This document shows, piece by piece, positions 40,550 to 49,343 of a stretch of 57,937 bases of DNA (the stretch's first letter is position 1; the number at the start of each line of letters is the position of its first letter). The stretch is taken from assembly GCF_003477995.1 (NCBI RefSeq), contig NZ_QUEM01000024.1, positions 1 through 57,937 on the forward strand, in the 5' to 3' direction. The position numbers were made by a program, and so were the translations under genes. The stretch comes from Bacteroides sp. OF04-15BH (lineage in GTDB: Bacteria; Bacteroidota; Bacteroidia; Bacteroidales; Bacteroidaceae). Under the pieces are notes generated by a model that saw only the letters and a list, made by a program, of their open reading frames with translations, searched no databases and was not told the origin of the DNA.

Positions 40550-41272
40550 TTATTTTGCAGCTTCAGCCTCGGCAGCCTTGATCATTGCCTCGCTTGCATA
40601 CAAATAAACTTCTACACGACGGTTTTCCTGACGGCCGGCAGCAGTTGAGTTGTCGGCAACCGGATTAGCCTCGCCCAATCCTTCTACTGACTTGATCTGA
40701 GCTGAACCTACACCCTGATTCTTCAGGTAAGACTCAACAGCCTGTGCACGCTGCAAAGACAGAGTGATGTTCTTCTGTACGCTCTGCTCGGCTGTGCTGT
40801 TCTTCCAGCCCTGGTTGTCTGTATAGCCCTTGATGGCAACGTCCATATCTGTATTCTGGAGCAATACGTTGGTTGCAAAGTTCTTCAGTGAAGACTGTGC
40901 TGTTGTGCTCAGAGTAGAGCTGCTTGTGTTGAACAGGATACCTGAATCGAAGGTAACCTTAACAGCCTGCAAACCGTTAGCATCTGTTACACTTTCAACT
41001 TCTGCGTTCTCAATCTTTTCAGCCTCAGCCTTAGCCTTGTCCATCTTCTTACCGATTAACGCACCTGCGGTAACACCTACTGCTGTACCTACTGCAGCAC
41101 CGATAGCAGCACCCTTACCCTTGTTCTGGCTGGCCAAAGCACCAATCAATGAACCCAGGGCTGCACCACCACCTGCTCCGATAATTGAGCCTTTACCTGT
41201 GTTAGACATACCACAGCTACTCAACACCAATGAAAAGCAGAGAAAACCTGCTGTCAATTTCATTCCTTTCAT
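40550..41272 (-). CDS. OmpA-like lipoprotein with glycine-zipper domain
   Basis: A 240-residue lipoprotein. The lipobox LSSC (cysteine near residue 20 from MKGMKLTAG) ends the signal peptide. A glycine-zipper/YMGG-like segment follows (GAGGGAALGSLIGALA and AAIGAAVGTAVGVTAGALIG, about 30-75), and the C-terminal OmpA domain includes MDVAIKGYTDNQG and LGEANPVADNSTAAGRQENR with the peptidoglycan-binding Asp and Arg. It anchors the outer membrane to the cell wall. The ATG 9 bp later is an equally possible start; a longer frame upstream to 41341 crosses the promoter and is rejected. Confidence 0.9.
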   Translation of the reverse strand: MKGMKLTAGFLCFSLVLSSCGMSNTGKGSIIGAGGGAALGSLIGALASQNKGKGAAIGAAVGTAVGVTAGALIGKKMDKAKAEAEKIENAEVESVTDANGLQAVKVTFDSGILFNTSSSTLSTTAQSSLKNFATNVLLQNTDMDVAIKGYTDNQGWKNSTAEQSVQKNITLSLQRAQAVESYLKNQGVGSAQIKSVEGLGEANPVADNSTAAGRQENRRVEVYLYASEAMIKAAEAEAAK

Positions 41273-41308
41273 AGTTAACTTTAAAATTAAAAATTCTTCA
41301 AAACGGCG

Positions 41309-41317
41309 GCAAAGATA
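41309..41317 (-). promoter_or_regulatory. candidate promoter -7 box of the OmpA-like/mtgA unit
   Basis: Minus strand TATCTTTGC, a full TAnnTTTGY match, 36 bp before the ATG at 41272. Confidence 0.5.
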
Positions 41318-41359
41318 AGACATTTTTTCCTTTTCACACAAGGAATAAAAACTTTTTTG

Positions 41360-41368
41360 TAATTTTGC
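41360..41368 (+). promoter_or_regulatory. candidate promoter -7 box of proS
   Basis: TAATTTTGC, a full TAnnTTTGY match, 26 bp before the proS ATG; divergent from the OmpA-like promoter 43 bp away. Confidence 0.5.
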
Positions 41369-41394
41369 GCCAATAAATAATTAAGATAAACATT

Positions 41395-42876
41395 ATGGCG
41401 AAAGAATTGAAAAATCTGACAAAGAGAAGTGAAAACTATTCTCAGTGGTATAACGAACTGGTCGTAAAAGCTGATCTGGCCGAGCAGTCTGACGTGCGCG
41501 GCTGTATGGTCATCAAGCCTTACGGTTATGCAATCTGGGAGAAAATGCAGCGTATTCTGGACGACAAGTTCAAGGAAACCGGTGTGCAGAACGCTTATTT
41601 CCCTTTGTTGATCCCGAAATCATTTTTGAGCAAAGAAGCAGAGCATGTTGAAGGTTTTGCCAAGGAATGTGCTGTGGTGACTCACTACCGCTTGAAAACC
41701 AACGAGGAGAAAAACGGGGTAGTGGTAGACCCGGCTGCCAAGCTGGAGGAGGAACTGATTATCCGTCCTACTTCCGAAACCATTATCTGGAACACTTTCC
41801 GCAACTGGATTCAGAGCTATCGCGACCTGCCGGTGCTGTGCAACCAGTGGTGTAACGTGATGCGCTGGGAGATGCGTACCCGTCTGTTCCTGCGTACTGC
41901 CGAGTTCTTGTGGCAGGAAGGTCACACCGCTCACGCAACCCGTGAGGAGGCTGAAGACCGCGCCAAGCAGATGCTGAAGGTATATGCCGACTTTGCCGAG
42001 AAATATATGGCCGTTCCGGTGGTTCAGGGTGTGAAGAGCGAGACCGAGCGTTTTGCCGGTGCTTTGGATACCTATACCATTGAAGCGATGATGCAGGACG
42101 GAAAGGCTTTGCAGAGCGGTACTTCTCACTTCCTGGGACAGAACTTCGGAAAGGCTTTCGATGTGCAGTTCATCAATAAGGAAAACAAGCTGGAATATGC
42201 CTGGGCTACTTCATGGGGCGTTTCTACCCGCTTGATGGGTGCCCTGATCATGACTCACTCTGATGACAATGGTCTGGTATTGCCTCCGAAGTTGGCTCCG
42301 ATCCAGGTGGTTATTGTACCTATTTATAAGAATGAGGAGCAGCTGGCAGCCATCGACGCCAAGGTTGAGGGTATCGCTGCCAACCTGCGTGCCATGGGTG
42401 TTTCTGTGAAGTATGACAATGCCGACAACAAGCGTCCGGGCTTCAAGTTTGCGGATTATGAGCTGAAGGGTGTACCGGTACGTCTGGTAATCGGTGCCCG
42501 CGACCTGGAGAACAACACCGTAGAAATCATGCGTCGTGATACTCTGGAGAAGGAAACCCGCACGATGGACGGTATCGAGCAGTATGTGAAAGACCTGTTG
42601 GAAGACATTCAGAACAACATCTTCGCCAAGGCCAAGGCATACCGCGATGCACACATCTACGAGTGCGATGATTATGAAGACTTCAAGAAGCGCGTTAAGG
42701 ACGGTGGTTTCTTCCTGTGTCACTGGGACGGTACAGCCGAGACAGAGGCCAAGATCAAGGAAGATACTCAGGCAACCATCCGTTGCGTTCCGTTCGAGTT
42801 CGAGCAGACTCCGGGTGTGGATATGGTGAGCGGCAAGCCGGCCAAGTGTAGAGTATTGATCGCACGTTCTTACTAA
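41395..42876 (+). CDS. proS: prolyl-tRNA synthetase, archaeal/eukaryote-like short form
   Basis: A 493-residue class II synthetase that charges tRNA-Pro. It lacks the long editing insertion of E. coli ProRS and ends in a C-terminal zinc-binding-like domain with the terminal tyrosine (ARSY), the mark of the archaeal/eukaryote-like (ProS type 3) group. Motif 2 appears around [20 protein letters not shown] (about residues 155-174), with [12 protein letters not shown] following, and motif 3 around [20 protein letters not shown] (about 275-294). The anticodon domain spans about 300-400. It is followed by a terminator and is monocistronic. Confidence 0.95.
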   Translation: MAKELKNLTKRSENYSQWYNELVVKADLAEQSDVRGCMVIKPYGYAIWEKMQRILDDKFKETGVQNAYFPLLIPKSFLSKEAEHVEGFAKECAVVTHYRLKTNEEKNGVVVDPAAKLEEELIIRPTSETIIWNTFRNWIQSYRDLPVLCNQWCNVMRWEMRTRLFLRTAEFLWQEGHTAHATREEAEDRAKQMLKVYADFAEKYMAVPVVQGVKSETERFAGALDTYTIEAMMQDGKALQSGTSHFLGQNFGKAFDVQFINKENKLEYAWATSWGVSTRLMGALIMTHSDDNGLVLPPKLAPIQVVIVPIYKNEEQLAAIDAKVEGIAANLRAMGVSVKYDNADNKRPGFKFADYELKGVPVRLVIGARDLENNTVEIMRRDTLEKETRTMDGIEQYVKDLLEDIQNNIFAKAKAYRDAHIYECDDYEDFKKRVKDGGFFLCHWDGTAETEAKIKEDTQATIRCVPFEFEQTPGVDMVSGKPAKCRVLIARSY

Positions 42877-42918
42877 TCCGTCAGGAGCACGCTTTCCGGC
42901 GGAAACGAAAAATACAGA

Positions 42919-42961
42919 AAAGAGCATGTCTTCGGGTGCAGACCCGCGGACATGCTCTTTG
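42919..42961. terminator. rho-independent terminator after proS
   Basis: AAAGAGCATGTC (42919-42930) pairs with GACATGCTCTTT (42949-42960) around a GC-rich loop that itself contains CGGGT/ACCCG. Confidence 0.8.
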
Positions 42962-43033
42962 TCGTAAACAGACCTCTCCGGCTTTCGGAATTGGCTAAAC
43001 TGCTGTAAGATTGGGTTAAATATCAGTTTTACG

Positions 43034-43065
43034 TTGTCGGGTTGGTTATTTTTTTATACTTTTGC
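43034..43065 (+). promoter_or_regulatory. promoter of the ThrE-type exporter gene
   Basis: TTG (43034-43036), 20-bp spacer, TACTTTTGC (43057-43065), a full consensus, 44 bp before the ATG. Confidence 0.7.
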
Positions 43066-43109
43066 ACTCCGAAAGAAATATCAGTTTTTTTGTATATAAA
43101 AATTAATTT

Positions 43110-44486
43110 ATGTTGGAGCACAAACAAGAAGACCAGCAGGATCTGTTATTGATCAGAAGAAAGTTAGATTTATTATTGAGAACCGGAAAATTATTGGTAG
43201 AAAGTCTGGCCGACACCAATAGAGTTGTACGCAACATGAATCGGGTAGCAGCCTACTTGGGCTTGCCGGAAGATAAACTGCACATTGATGTAGGTTTTAC
43301 CATGCTGCAAGTGAACCTGAGTGACAACGCCCACTCTTTCTCCAAACTCCAGAAGTGCGAGCATCATGGTGTGAACATGACCGCCATTTCGGAAGTCAGC
43401 AAACTGTCATGGAGAGCCATTGAGCAAGACTATTCTCTGGATCAGTATGAGGCTGAATTGGAAAAGATTCGTACCAAGAAACGTAACTACACCCCGTGGC
43501 AGGTGGCTATCGGTGCCGGTTTTGCCTGTGGCGGATTCTGTATTCAGTTCGGTTGCGACTGGGTGGCTTTCCTTTATGCTTCCATTGCGGCCATTCTGGG
43601 TATGCGCGTGCGCGCTATCTGCAACGAGTGGGGTATCAATCACTATATGAGCATTGCCATTGCGGCATTTATCTCTACGCTGATTGCCTGGTCTACCACT
43701 TATCTGCCTTCGGAATGGACCAGCACTCCTTATCATCCGCTGTTGGCCTGTGCCCTGTTTATCGTGCCGGGTGTGCCATTGATTAACTTTGTGGACGATA
43801 TGCTCGACAATTATATTCAGGTGGGTATCGTGCGAGCGGTCAATACGCTGTTGATCGTCACCTCTATGGCTTTCGGTATTACCTTCGTCATCAAGTTCTG
43901 TAACATTCCGGAACTGTTTGCCACCCTGAGCATTGTGCCGCATCACGCTTATTGGGAATATGCCATTGCCGCCGCTATTTCGGCTATGGGATTCTCCATG
44001 ATCTTCAACATCCCGCGCCGTTTGTTGTGGGTGGTAGCCATTGGCGGTATTCTGGCTGTATGTACCCGTAACTTTGTAAACTTAGGACCGAGCACCAACA
44101 ATATCGGTCTGGATATGGGTCTGGTCATGGGTTCTTTTGCCGGTTCAGTATTGGTGAGCCTCATTGCCATCAAGGCTGTTCACTGGTTCCATGTGCCTAA
44201 CCACGTGCTGACCATTCCTTCTGTCATCCCGATGATTCCGGGAGTGCTGATGTATCGCATGCTTTTGGGCTTTATCAGCATGAACGTGAAGTCTTTGGAT
44301 GAGATCACTCCGTTTATGAAAGCTTTGGAGAGCGGTGTAAATTCCGGTATGGTCATCTTCTGCATTGCCTTGGGTGTTGCCATTCCGAACATCTTTGCCC
44401 GTCGCTTTATCGCCAAAGACCGTCAGCGCTTCCTTCAGGAAGAATTGCGCAAGAGACGTGAGCGCGGAAAGTTCATTGAATGGTAA
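43110..44486 (+). CDS. threonine/serine exporter family protein (ThrE, both halves fused)
   Basis: A 458-residue membrane protein. The N-terminal cytoplasmic part (about 1-110) contains the conserved DVGFTMLQVNLSD region; a five-helix half (DUF1212-type, about 115-275) is followed by a second half (DUF3815-type, about 285-435), so the two domains that are separate proteins in E. coli-like systems are one chain here, as in corynebacterial ThrE. PWQVAIGAGFACGGFCIQFG and VIPMIPGVLMYRMLLGFI are typical segments. It would export threonine or serine by proton exchange. The C-terminus is basic. Confidence 0.88.
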   Translation: MLEHKQEDQQDLLLIRRKLDLLLRTGKLLVESLADTNRVVRNMNRVAAYLGLPEDKLHIDVGFTMLQVNLSDNAHSFSKLQKCEHHGVNMTAISEVSKLSWRAIEQDYSLDQYEAELEKIRTKKRNYTPWQVAIGAGFACGGFCIQFGCDWVAFLYASIAAILGMRVRAICNEWGINHYMSIAIAAFISTLIAWSTTYLPSEWTSTPYHPLLACALFIVPGVPLINFVDDMLDNYIQVGIVRAVNTLLIVTSMAFGITFVIKFCNIPELFATLSIVPHHAYWEYAIAAAISAMGFSMIFNIPRRLLWVVAIGGILAVCTRNFVNLGPSTNNIGLDMGLVMGSFAGSVLVSLIAIKAVHWFHVPNHVLTIPSVIPMIPGVLMYRMLLGFISMNVKSLDEITPFMKALESGVNSGMVIFCIALGVAIPNIFARRFIAKDRQRFLQEELRKRRERGKFIEW

Positions 44487-44493
44487 TGAAAAA

Positions 44494-44560
44494 ATCGTCA
44501 CGATGAAATGAACCAATCATTTTGATGATTGCATGAAAACATCACGATGTTTTTGAGAGA
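44494..44560. repeat. triple-palindrome intergenic repeat, copy C
   Basis: Three small palindromes in a row: ATCGTC-AC-GATGA, CAATCATTTTGATGATTG and AAACATC-AC-GATGTTT, separated by A/T-rich linkers. The same arrangement occurs at 14772-14836 and 31148-31216. Confidence 0.55.
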
Positions 44561-44597
44561 CGATGCTGCCGGTACTTTTCAGGCAGCAAACAGAATA

Positions 44598-44652
44598 AAC
44601 AAACAGCGCGGGGCTGTGTCCGTTCAGACACAGCCCCGCGCTGTTTGTTTTT
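44598..44652. terminator. bidirectional rho-independent terminator
   Basis: A GC-rich perfect stem (AAACAGCGCGGGGCTGTGTC with its complement, 6-nt loop) is followed by GTTTGTTTTT, separating the convergent exporter and TamB-like genes. Confidence 0.85.
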
Positions 44653-44666
44653 AGCAGGAATCCGTC

Positions 44667-47600
44667 TTATGGGTTCTGCAAATCCTTATCGTCAGTTTCC
44701 GTTTTCACGGAATCGTTTTCCAGAATCTGCGGCCGTTTTCTTCTTGAGATTTTGAAGAGATCCTTCCAGGCGCCGAAATCCTTTTTGAACTGAATTCCGA
44801 TGCCCTGAGTGGTCAGTGATGACTTGGTAAAGTAGCGGTCGTTTGTTTCGCTGTAGGCTTTCAGAGACAGGTTTCCGCTTGGCGTCAGGAGCCATTGGAT
44901 GTCAAAGTCACCGATAAAGTTAGACGACTTGTAAGTGTTCGTATTGTCGCGATAGCCGAAATTACCGTTAATCAGCAGGCGGTTGTTCAGCAGTCGGCCC
45001 GACAGCAGTCCTTCCACATCCATGTCGCTCCAGCCCTGTTCGCCGGTGCTCAGGTTGGTACCGAAGTTCCAGTTGTTGTTGCCGATGATGTTCGAAAGCA
45101 TTTCGTTCAGCTGTCCGCTCAGGGTAGACGAGAGCAAGGACTTCATCGCTACAGAAGACTGGCTCTGGTTCGGGTTGTTATAGTCATAAGTATAGAAGCG
45201 GCCGATACCCAGCAGATATACAATCTGCATGTTCTTTTCCTCTTCGGTGCTGATGAGGCTTTTCACCATTCGTTTTTCATCCTCGTTGACATTCGGAATG
45301 TCGAAGTCGAAGCTGATGTGCGGCTGTTTGGCTTTTCCGGTGATGTTCATCAGACAGTTTACGCGCACGTTGTTCTGGCTGAAGGTGCTTCCGGAGCTCA
45401 GGTCATTGAGCGAAACTGACGGCACGCTGTAGATGGCCTGCAGATTCAGTCCCGCTTCGTTCGGATCGCCGCCAAACACGATGTTTCCTCCCGGCGACAG
45501 GACAAAATCTTTTCGGATAACGTCCTGAAGCGACAATTTATACACACCCTCCTGCACCGTAAAGGTGCCGTACATCTGGAATTTACCCTTGTTATAGAAC
45601 GAAGCCTTGATGTTTCCGCTTCCGTTTACAGAGATGTAGTCTCCGGCGCGGGCATCCATCAGGATTCTCATGGTGGCACGCGGTGTGATGTGCAGATTGA
45701 AGTTTACCCGCACGTCGCTGCTTTTTTCTTCGGCAGCGTCCTCGGCGGTCTTGCTGGTCGCGGCCGATGTCTGCTCGTTGTCCTCAGCGGTCATGTCCTC
45801 CGATTCCAGCAGGAGGTTCCGCCGGTCCGTTCCCGTCTTTTTGCTGGATACGAACTTGACGAACTGATTTTCCGTGAGCACGTCCGGGCGCGACAGGTTA
45901 TACATGAAGATGGTGTTTTCTTCCGGCCAGGCATCAATATCCACGTTGAGCACTCCCGGCCATCCCTTGATGCCCACTCGTCCGGAGGCAATGGCAGTAC
46001 CGCAGAACAGCTCGTCGCCGAACTCTTTCTGGTCGTACGCCAGCAGCTGGTCGGCCTTGATGTCGATGTCGTAGCTCATGTTCGAGAAATGCTCGTGGCT
46101 CAGTACGCCATTCAGCAGAGCCTTGTGGCCCAGAGTCTGGGTACCGCCGTCCTCGTCGTAAATCACGGCATCGTCGAATATGATTTTTCCCGGTCGGATG
46201 GCCACCTTATTATTATACATGTGATACTGCGTGTTCAGGATGTCCACTTTCATGCGGGCATGTTTTACCAGCATGTCGCCTTCGAGGTCGATGCCGCCAA
46301 ACGGACCGAATACGCGGAGATTGCCGGTGGTGCGTCCTTGCAGGTTGGTGAAGATTCCTGCCGTATATTGGTTCAGGAAGTACAGATTGGTGTTGTCGGC
46401 CGTGATGTTCAGGTCGAGTCCGCTGCCCGGCTCATGTCCCGGAGTGATGGTACCCTCCACGCGCGTCATGCTGCTTTCCATCGGGTCGTTCATCAGGGCA
46501 TTCAGGAAAATGGAATGCTCGCTGGTTTTCCATCGGGCGTAGGCGTTCATGGCCCCCATCGGAGCCAGGTTGAACGTGAAGTTCTGCACGTTCAGATATG
46601 CTTCAACGGTAGGATCCTGTTTCAGGTCGTGGGCATAGACACGTCCGGTGGCATAGCCGTCGAACTCCACGGCGTGGAAGTTGATCATGTTGAACACATA
46701 CTGCAGATTGATGTTCTTGAGATTGGCCACAAGTGTGTCGTTCTTCTGGTCGGAAACCGATCCGTGAACACTCAGATAGCGGTCGGCCGACTGGTCGATC
46801 AGGAAGTTGTCAATATGCACAGAGCCGGGTTCGATTTCCACGCGCGCCGGATGAACATTCCATACGGAGTCGTTGATGACAATGCTGCTCGGGTTGAAAT
46901 TGATGACCGTGCGGGTCTGCTTGTCCTCGGTCTCTTCGAAGAGCGTGCTGATGGCAACATTGCCGGAATATTTCTTGCTCTTGGGGATATTCCAGTGCAG
47001 GTTGTTGTAGAGAATACCGTCGCGGATATCCGTGTTAACCCCGATGCGCACCATGTTTTTGCCCATTTCTCTGGAGAGAGACAGAGCGCCGTTCAGGAAT
47101 CCGTTGCTGCCCGCATAGTTTACGTGGATGTTTTTGATGTTTTCCGTGCCGTAAATCACATGAGGGGCGTTCACCTGCATCTGTATCAGGTCCTTTTTAC
47201 TGTTGAACGACGCGTTGATGTAGGCCGCCTGCTTGAAGTCAATCGGCACGTTCAGGATATATTTCAGTGCATCCAGATTCTGAATGTGTACGATGGCCGA
47301 AATCTGGCAGTCGGAGGCTTTCTTTTCCGGAGTCGGTATCAGTCCCGGAAGATACTTGGATACTGCATATTGTCCATTGTGTATCAAGTCTTTGAATGTG
47401 AAGTCACCTTCAACGGTGGCTTGCAGGAAGTCGCTGTATAACCGGATGCTTTTTTCCTGTTTTTCCTTTTTGATCCAGTTCAGGGACAGGTTGCCGAAAT
47501 GGCGTTCTTCTTCTGCCTTACGCACCAGAAAATCATGGATGTTCAGACTGCCGTTCAGCTCGTCGGCCTTCAAGCCTGAAAAATCCGCCTCGATTTTTGT

Positions 47601-49178
47601 AGTGAAGTGCATGCCGCTCATCTTGTCGGTGAGTTTCAGGTCGTGTGGCGACATGTTTTCCAGGTCAAGAGCCACATTCACTTTCGGTTCCTTCAGATAA
47701 GGATTGATGCTGCCGTTCAGACGGATGGTTCCGTTGGGGTCTTCCATGGACACGTTGCCCTCGAATCCCTGGTTTCCGTATTTTCCGTCAATCTGAATAT
47801 TCTGATAGTTGTAGGTCTTGTATTCAAAATTGTTGATGACTCCCTTGGCCACGATTTTCGGAATCTTGTTTTCCAGATTTCCGTTGAGATTCAGGTTGAA
47901 GACCAGGTTGCCCAAACCGCTTTCCGGAGCCAGAATCTTGTTGAGTTGCAGCTGTTTGGATGCGACGGTACCCTTGAACTGTTTGGTGCCGTTGAACGTG
48001 CCGTTGATGGCAATATTGCCGGCCGAGCAACTGATCTCTCCATTGGTATTCAGTAGGTTATGCGTTGCTTTCAGTTCTCCGTTAAATCGGATGAATTCAG
48101 CCTTTTCGATAAAGGGTGCTGCGCCGGAGAGTTTGTTCTTGATCTCTTCGGGCAAGAGTTGGATCACCTCATTCTCGATGTCCAGTGAGAGTGCGGATGC
48201 ATGCAGTCCGCGCTTCTGTTTGTTTCTTACATTATATAAAAGCAGGCGTGTGTGCAGGTCCACTTCTTCGTTTTTGGTAAACAGATGGATGTGGTCGAAG
48301 AACACATGTTCACGGACCCATTCTCCATACAGATTCAGGTGGAGCGGTTCGTGCATCCCTTTGAGAGCCGGGACAAAACAAGCCAGATCATGAGGCGTTA
48401 CGTAAGAATGGTCCACACGCAGCACGGCATGGAATCCGTCCATCCACTTGTTCCACCCGATAATCCTCGGAGAACCGGGGTAGGTGGCCTGAAGCGAGTC
48501 GATGGTCAGCCGGCTGTGAGGCAGCTGCACATCGAGTTGGGAGATATTGGCATGCTTGCTGTTTGCCAGAATCTTGAAACGGAAATTTTCCATGCTGATG
48601 CCCGACTGTTCCTTGAAAGACAGACGTTTGACCTGAAAATTCAGAGAGTCTTTGGTGAACGCCTTCAGGGCTATGTTTGTGCTGAGCTGCCGGATGTGCA
48701 GATGAGCCGGGTTGAAGACTCCCGGCGTTTCGGCCACAAACCGCTTGTTGAAGCGCACTTCTCCTCGTCGGATGAGGATGGAGTTGATGCGCAGGTCGAT
48801 GTCTTTCTTGCTCGTCGTGTCCTTCGAAGCAAAGGCATCGATCAGGAATTGCATGTTGGTCTTTCCTTTCGGGTTGTTCTGGTAGATATTGACGTAACAG
48901 CCAAACAGTTGCGTGTTGTTGATGACGATCTTTCCTTTCAGGATGGAGGCGATGTCCAGCTTGGCCGAAAGACGGGCTGCCCGCAGCAGAGTGTCTTGCT
49001 GCTGGTCCATAATCAGCACATCATCTACAATAATGCGGTTCAGCAAGCCGATATCCGTCCGCCCGATGCGTATTTCCGTTTTCAGATAGTCGGAAAGCCG
49101 GGCCGCTAGAAATGCGGACATGCGTACCTGTATTGCTGGAATATTCAGCAATAGCAGTCCTGCGAGATAGAATGTCAC
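44667..49178 (-). CDS. tamB: TamB-like translocation and assembly module protein (DUF490)
   Basis: About 1,503 residues, one N-terminal transmembrane anchor (FYLAGLLLLNIPAI) and a very long beta-strand body, AsmA-like near the start (LSDYLKTEIRIGRTDIGLL) and DUF490/TamB at the C-terminus (about 1100-1480, with the ITGKAKQPHISFDFDIPNV segment). Such proteins bridge the periplasm and move phospholipids or help barrel assembly. The first in-frame start codon is GTG 49176-49178, but basic residues expected before the anchor are encoded just upstream (KTLKKITRR, 49194-49220) and directly preceded by ATC (49221-49223) where ATG would be natural. The true start is thus probably 49223, by an unusual codon or a mutated ATG. 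Confidence 0.88.
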   Translation of the reverse strand: MTFYLAGLLLLNIPAIQVRMSAFLAARLSDYLKTEIRIGRTDIGLLNRIIVDDVLIMDQQQDTLLRAARLSAKLDIASILKGKIVINNTQLFGCYVNIYQNNPKGKTNMQFLIDAFASKDTTSKKDIDLRINSILIRRGEVRFNKRFVAETPGVFNPAHLHIRQLSTNIALKAFTKDSLNFQVKRLSFKEQSGISMENFRFKILANSKHANISQLDVQLPHSRLTIDSLQATYPGSPRIIGWNKWMDGFHAVLRVDHSYVTPHDLACFVPALKGMHEPLHLNLYGEWVREHVFFDHIHLFTKNEEVDLHTRLLLYNVRNKQKRGLHASALSLDIENEVIQLLPEEIKNKLSGAAPFIEKAEFIRFNGELKATHNLLNTNGEISCSAGNIAINGTFNGTKQFKGTVASKQLQLNKILAPESGLGNLVFNLNLNGNLENKIPKIVAKGVINNFEYKTYNYQNIQIDGKYGNQGFEGNVSMEDPNGTIRLNGSINPYLKEPKVNVALDLENMSPHDLKLTDKMSGMHFTTKIEADFSGLKADELNGSLNIHDFLVRKAEEERHFGNLSLNWIKKEKQEKSIRLYSDFLQATVEGDFTFKDLIHNGQYAVSKYLPGLIPTPEKKASDCQISAIVHIQNLDALKYILNVPIDFKQAAYINASFNSKKDLIQMQVNAPHVIYGTENIKNIHVNYAGSNGFLNGALSLSREMGKNMVRIGVNTDIRDGILYNNLHWNIPKSKKYSGNVAISTLFEETEDKQTRTVINFNPSSIVINDSVWNVHPARVEIEPGSVHIDNFLIDQSADRYLSVHGSVSDQKNDTLVANLKNINLQYVFNMINFHAVEFDGYATGRVYAHDLKQDPTVEAYLNVQNFTFNLAPMGAMNAYARWKTSEHSIFLNALMNDPMESSMTRVEGTITPGHEPGSGLDLNITADNTNLYFLNQYTAGIFTNLQGRTTGNLRVFGPFGGIDLEGDMLVKHARMKVDILNTQYHMYNNKVAIRPGKIIFDDAVIYDEDGGTQTLGHKALLNGVLSHEHFSNMSYDIDIKADQLLAYDQKEFGDELFCGTAIASGRVGIKGWPGVLNVDIDAWPEENTIFMYNLSRPDVLTENQFVKFVSSKKTGTDRRNLLLESEDMTAEDNEQTSAATSKTAEDAAEEKSSDVRVNFNLHITPRATMRILMDARAGDYISVNGSGNIKASFYNKGKFQMYGTFTVQEGVYKLSLQDVIRKDFVLSPGGNIVFGGDPNEAGLNLQAIYSVPSVSLNDLSSGSTFSQNNVRVNCLMNITGKAKQPHISFDFDIPNVNEDEKRMVKSLISTEEEKNMQIVYLLGIGRFYTYDYNNPNQSQSSVAMKSLLSSTLSGQLNEMLSNIIGNNNWNFGTNLSTGEQGWSDMDVEGLLSGRLLNNRLLINGNFGYRDNTNTYKSSNFIGDFDIQWLLTPSGNLSLKAYSETNDRYFTKSSLTTQGIGIQFKKDFGAWKDLFKISRRKRPQILENDSVKTETDDKDLQNP

Positions 49179-49243
49179 GATTCCACCAATCAGGCGTCTG
49201 GTTATTTTCTTGAGCGTTTTGATATTTTATAATATTTTGATAC

Positions 49244-49252
49244 ACGAAATTA
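49244..49252 (-). promoter_or_regulatory. candidate promoter -7 box of the TamB-like gene
   Basis: Minus strand TAATTTCGT, one base off TAnnTTTGY. It would start the transcript near 49238, about 15 bp before the ATC codon at 49221-49223, consistent with translation from there. Confidence 0.35.
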
Positions 49253-49273
49253 CAATTTTCTTTGGAGAAACCT

Positions 49274-49305
49274 TTCCCTTTTTCTATTATTTTACGTAAA
49301 TTTGC
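49274..49305 (+). promoter_or_regulatory. promoter of the nqr operon
   Basis: TAAATTTGC (49297-49305) is a full -7 match; 20 bp upstream lies TTTC (49273-49276) in place of TTTG. The nqrA ATG follows after 38 bp. No further promoter or terminator is seen until the end of nqrF. Confidence 0.6.
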
Positions 49306-49343
49306 GCCGTTTTAATTAAAACCATTTTTTATAATCCAAATAT

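Noticed and set aside
45690..47441. 583-residue plus-strand open frame inside the TamB-like gene
   Set aside because: Val/His/Arg-rich low-information sequence antisense to a well-supported gene; shadow of its codon usage.
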